From an uncultured Flavobacteriales bacterium (lineage in GTDB: Bacteria; Bacteroidota; Bacteroidia; Flavobacteriales_E; Vicingaceae), in assembly GCA_905479995.1 (NCBI GenBank), contig CAJQON010000018.1, forward strand, positions 124,001-188,000: a stretch of 64,000 nucleotides of DNA, read 5' to 3'. Shown here piece by piece: positions 61,288-64,000 of the stretch. The first letter of the stretch is position 1, and the number at the start of each line of letters is the position of its first letter. The notes below the pieces were generated by a model that was not told where the DNA came from, did not search any database, and saw nothing but the letters and a program-made list of their open reading frames with translations. Made by a program: the position numbers and the translations under genes.

Positions 61288-62331
61288 CTAACGCTGTTGT
61301 TGTTTTTTTATTATCAGCGGATTCTCATTTATTTCGTGATCTAATTTTCTACTTTTAAAAATATCACAAGCCAAATATACAGCTTCTCTAAAAGAGCTTT
61401 CTTCTGCTTTGTTTTGTCCTGCTATTTCATAAGCCACTCCATGGTCTGGTGATGTTCTAATCACGTTCAATCCAGCAGTATAATTTACTCCATTGCCAAA
61501 AGAAAGCGATTTAAAAGGAATTAATCCCTGATCGTGATACATGGCTAAAACAGCATCAAATTTTTTGTAGTTGCCAGAACCAAAAAAGCCATCAGCAGGA
61601 TAAGGTCCAAAAGCCTGAATGCCAATACTTTTTGCATTGTTAATTGCAGGAACAATAATGTTTTCTTCCTCTTTCCCAATCAATCCATTGTCGCCAGCAT
61701 GAGGATTTAAACCTAATACCGCTATTCTTGGACCGTTTAAGGAAAAGTCTTGAACCAAGCTTTTGTTTAATATTTTAAGCTTAGAAAATATGGTATCGGC
61801 AGTTAAAGTGTTTGCAATAGCGCTCACAGGAATGTGATTGGTAGCAATTCCAACTTTAATGTTTTCATTCACCATGAGCATAATGGATTGCCCATCAAAC
61901 TTTTCAGTTAAATACTCGGTATGTCCTGGAAAATTAAATTCTTCTGATTGAATGTTGTCTTTGTTGATTGGCGCAGTAACTAAAGCATCAATTTTTCCTT
62001 CTGCAAGGTCTTTAGTAGCTGCTTCTAATGATAGAAAAGCATATTTTCCAGCCTCTTCTTGAGAAGTTCCTAATTCCAACTCAACATCTTCTTTCCAGCA
62101 CTCAATTAAATTGGCTTTTTTTGCATTTACATCTTTAACAGAATTAATTATATTAAAGCTAAAATCGTTTATTCCCAGGGCTTTTCTATGTGTTTGAGAT
62201 ACTTTTGAAGAACCATAAACAACAGGAGTGCAAAAGTCGAGCATACGATTATCAGCAAAGGTTTTAAGAATTACCTCCATGCCAATGCCGTTAATATCTC
62301 CTATCGAAATTCCAAGTTTTAGTTTAGACAT
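61288..62331 (-). CDS. pdxA: 4-hydroxythreonine-4-phosphate dehydrogenase
   Basis: 347 residues. It oxidises 4-phosphohydroxythreonine in the DXP-dependent pyridoxal phosphate pathway. Motifs include GISIGDINGIGMEVILKTF at the start, PGHTEYL (metal His), LGLNPHAGDNGLIGKEE and MYHDQGLIPFK. All metal-binding His residues are present. Its ATG lies 3 bp after the aminopeptidase stop. Confidence 0.96.
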   Translation of the reverse strand: MSKLKLGISIGDINGIGMEVILKTFADNRMLDFCTPVVYGSSKVSQTHRKALGINDFSFNIINSVKDVNAKKANLIECWKEDVELELGTSQEEAGKYAFLSLEAATKDLAEGKIDALVTAPINKDNIQSEEFNFPGHTEYLTEKFDGQSIMLMVNENIKVGIATNHIPVSAIANTLTADTIFSKLKILNKSLVQDFSLNGPRIAVLGLNPHAGDNGLIGKEEENIIVPAINNAKSIGIQAFGPYPADGFFGSGNYKKFDAVLAMYHDQGLIPFKSLSFGNGVNYTAGLNVIRTSPDHGVAYEIAGQNKAEESSFREAVYLACDIFKSRKLDHEINENPLIIKKQQQR

Positions 62332-62334
62332 TGT

Positions 62335-63744
62335 TTAATTGTAGTTTTTAATAAAATCATAAAATAATCTAACTCCAACACCTGTTCCACCTTGAGTTAA
62401 ATAATTAATTGGTTTCTTCAAAAAGGCAGGGCCTGCAATATCCAGATGGATGTAAGGATAATCAGTAAAGTTTTCTAGAAACTTACCTGCTGTTATTGAT
62501 CCACCAGGACCATTTCCTAAGTTGGTTAAATCTGCAATAGAAGATTTTAATTGCTCATTGTATTCATCCCAAAAAGGAAATTCTACAATTCTTTCATACA
62601 CATTGTTCCCACTTTCTTTTAGTTTATCCATTGTTTTTGCTTCAGTATTACCCATAGCAACAACACCATAATGGCCAATGCACATGGCAGCAGCTCCAGT
62701 TAAGGTGGCGCAATCCAATACAATTTCTGGCTTGTATTTTTGAGCATAACTTAAGGCATCAGCCATAATCATTCTTCCTTCAGCATCTGTATTTAATACT
62801 TCAACAGTTTTGTTATTGTGCATGGTAACTACATCACCAGGAGCATAAGCATTTCCACTAGGGCGATTATCTGTAGCAGGTATTAATCCAATTACGTGAT
62901 AAGGCAATTCGTTTTTTGCAACGGCATACAAACCGCCAATTACAGCTGCAGCACCACCCATATCACATTTCATAAAATCCATAGAGTTAGCAGTAGGCTT
63001 TAAACTTAATCCTCCTGTATCGTAAACCACACCTTTACCAACTAAAACAATAGGCTTTTTGTTTTTGGCATTTTTGGGCTTCCACTCCATAATGGTAAAT
63101 GTAGGAGGATCTATACTTCCTTGGTTTACGGCAAGTAAACCTCCCATTTTAAGTGCTTTAATTTTTGCTTTTTCTAATACTTCAACTTTAAAGCCAGCCT
63201 CCTTTCCTAACTTTTCAATCTCTTTAGCTATTTGTGGCGCATTCAAAAAAGAAAGTGGCTCATTTACCAAGTCTCTTGTATGATAAATTGCCTTAACGAT
63301 TCCATCTATATCTTTTAAATCTGAAGCAGATAGTGCTCCAACTACTTTAACTGCTTTACAAGAATTTAATTTCTTATCTGAAAAATACTTTAAGAACTGG
63401 TAATTAGCCAAAGCCATTCCCTCAATAAAACTAGAAGAAGATTTATGGTCAGAACTAACAGTAATTCCTGTTAATTTTAACTTGTTAGCTTCATTCAACA
63501 AAATACTACCAGCAATTCTAGCTTTTTCGGCAGTTTTGTAATCATTTTCCTTATCCAACAATACTACAAAAGCATAATTGTTAAATCGGTTTAAGACTAC
63601 TTGTTTGTTTTCTGCTTTTAACTCAGCTTTAATAAAAGTCAACTCTTCTTTAGAGAAATCAGCTGTTTTTAATTCTTTTTCTGATGAGATTAAATAGGCT
63701 ACATTATCCTTTGCTCCGATTTTACTTGCTTTTTTTATTTCCAT
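62335..63744 (-). CDS. Leucyl aminopeptidase (M17 family)
   Basis: 469 residues, the usual M17 length. The catalytic core has the Lys/Asp of VGKGVVYDTGGLSLKP, KCDMGGAAAV, and the signature NTDAEGRMIMADAL with the two metal-binding acids, then ILDCATLTGA-like sequence. No signal peptide. It removes N-terminal amino acids from peptides in the cytoplasm. The gene is the first of the minus-strand run leading into pdxA and diverges from mqnC. Confidence 0.95.
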   Translation of the reverse strand: MEIKKASKIGAKDNVAYLISSEKELKTADFSKEELTFIKAELKAENKQVVLNRFNNYAFVVLLDKENDYKTAEKARIAGSILLNEANKLKLTGITVSSDHKSSSSFIEGMALANYQFLKYFSDKKLNSCKAVKVVGALSASDLKDIDGIVKAIYHTRDLVNEPLSFLNAPQIAKEIEKLGKEAGFKVEVLEKAKIKALKMGGLLAVNQGSIDPPTFTIMEWKPKNAKNKKPIVLVGKGVVYDTGGLSLKPTANSMDFMKCDMGGAAAVIGGLYAVAKNELPYHVIGLIPATDNRPSGNAYAPGDVVTMHNNKTVEVLNTDAEGRMIMADALSYAQKYKPEIVLDCATLTGAAAMCIGHYGVVAMGNTEAKTMDKLKESGNNVYERIVEFPFWDEYNEQLKSSIADLTNLGNGPGGSITAGKFLENFTDYPYIHLDIAGPAFLKKPINYLTQGGTGVGVRLFYDFIKNYN

Positions 63745-63807
63745 GGTGGTTTTTTGTAGTAATTTTGAATAGCGAAATTAACAATAATTAGCAGATTTTA
63801 CAGAGAT

Positions 63808-64000
63808 ATGGAGGTAAGTAATTTATTAGAGCGGGCAATAAAACAGGAATTCTTAAGCGCTGCAGAGGGCGAATTTTTATTTAACAATGCTGCTACTGCG
63901 GAATTAATGTTTGTGGCCAATGAACTAAAAAAGAAACAAAAGCAGCACAACAAGGTAACTTGGATCATAGACCGAAACCTAAACACCACCAATGTGTGTA
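63808..64000 (+). CDS. mqnC: Dehypoxanthine futalosine cyclase, 5' part
   Basis: Partial gene cut by the window end; 64 codons visible. The sequence opening MEVSNLLERAIKQEFLSAAEG and continuing WIIDRNLNTTNVC matches the N-terminus of MqnC, and the last complete residues reach the first Cys of the radical-SAM CxxxCxxC motif. MqnC forms a ring in the futalosine pathway to menaquinone. It diverges from the aminopeptidase gene with a 63-bp gap that must hold both promoters. Confidence 0.88.
   Translation, partial: MEVSNLLERAIKQEFLSAAEGEFLFNNAATAELMFVANELKKKQKQHNKVTWIIDRNLNTTNVC

Noticed and set aside
1-64000. CRISPR arrays, tRNA/rRNA genes, insertion sequences, prophage or integrative elements
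   Set aside because: No regular spaced repeats, cloverleaf-like segments, transposase, integrase or phage structural genes were recognised in the intergenic or coding regions.

Overview
This AT-rich window looks like the chromosome of a Bacteroidota bacterium, most likely Flavobacteriales. The evidence is a type IX secretion (T9SS) sorting domain, a DUF4175 gene followed by RsbW-like, ybeY and mnmG genes, an HU-CCDC81/SPOR protein, a CarboxypepD_reg TonB-dependent receptor, the three-gene sdhCAB operon, a futalosine-pathway gene (mqnC), TTG starts without Shine-Dalgarno sequences, and promoters with a TAnnTTTG -7 box. I see no rRNA, tRNA, CRISPR array, insertion sequence or prophage, and the window reads as mostly core chromosome.

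Layout. 1-4.1 kb (minus strand): a tightly packed signalling operon with an exported MORN-repeat protein, a multi-PAS HisKA_2 kinase split by a -1 frameshift at an A7 run, and a response regulator cut by the window edge. 4.5-8.2 kb: rpiB, mgtE, a lipoprotein and a 2-hydroxyacid dehydrogenase. 8.2-20 kb: a T9SS cargo protein with a previously uncalled 49-residue membrane protein, a TPR/HTH membrane regulator, the HU/SPOR protein, kdsB, dprA, a lipoprotein pyrophosphatase, an SDR enzyme, a large zinc metalloprotease, an outer-membrane barrel and a CoA-binding protein. 20-28.9 kb: sdhCAB, a VWA-domain protein, rsmA, a VOC protein, and a SulP transporter with a beta-carbonic anhydrase.

29-40 kb is a phosphate-starvation island: OprO/P-like porin, Na/Pi cotransporter with PhoU-like tail, two small exported proteins, an atypical PhoB-like regulator, a TonB-dependent receptor with a beta-helix lipoprotein, and phoB-phoR. 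Six promoters here carry TTAACA-type direct repeats in 11-bp register, with a half-site 26 bp before a Bacteroidota -7 element. This gives an internally consistent, sequence-defined Pho regulon.

40-48.4 kb: two glycosyltransferases, then DUF4175, an RsbW-like ATPase, ybeY and mnmG. Two parS-like CACGTG palindromes flank mnmG, which suggests the chromosome-partition centre is nearby. 48.6-62.3 kb looks like a cell-surface modification locus. It has DUF6056 and DUF6311 polytopic proteins on the plus strand. Facing them on the minus strand are two CotH-like kinases (one fused to a beta-helix and a lamin-tail domain), a carbamoyltransferase, a 49-residue DUF5989 protein, an SxtJ-family protein and a membrane SGNH hydrolase. 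The last four resemble the sxtI-J-K-L block of saxitoxin clusters, but no toxin-specific gene is present. The window ends with pdxA, a leucyl aminopeptidase and the 5' end of mqnC.
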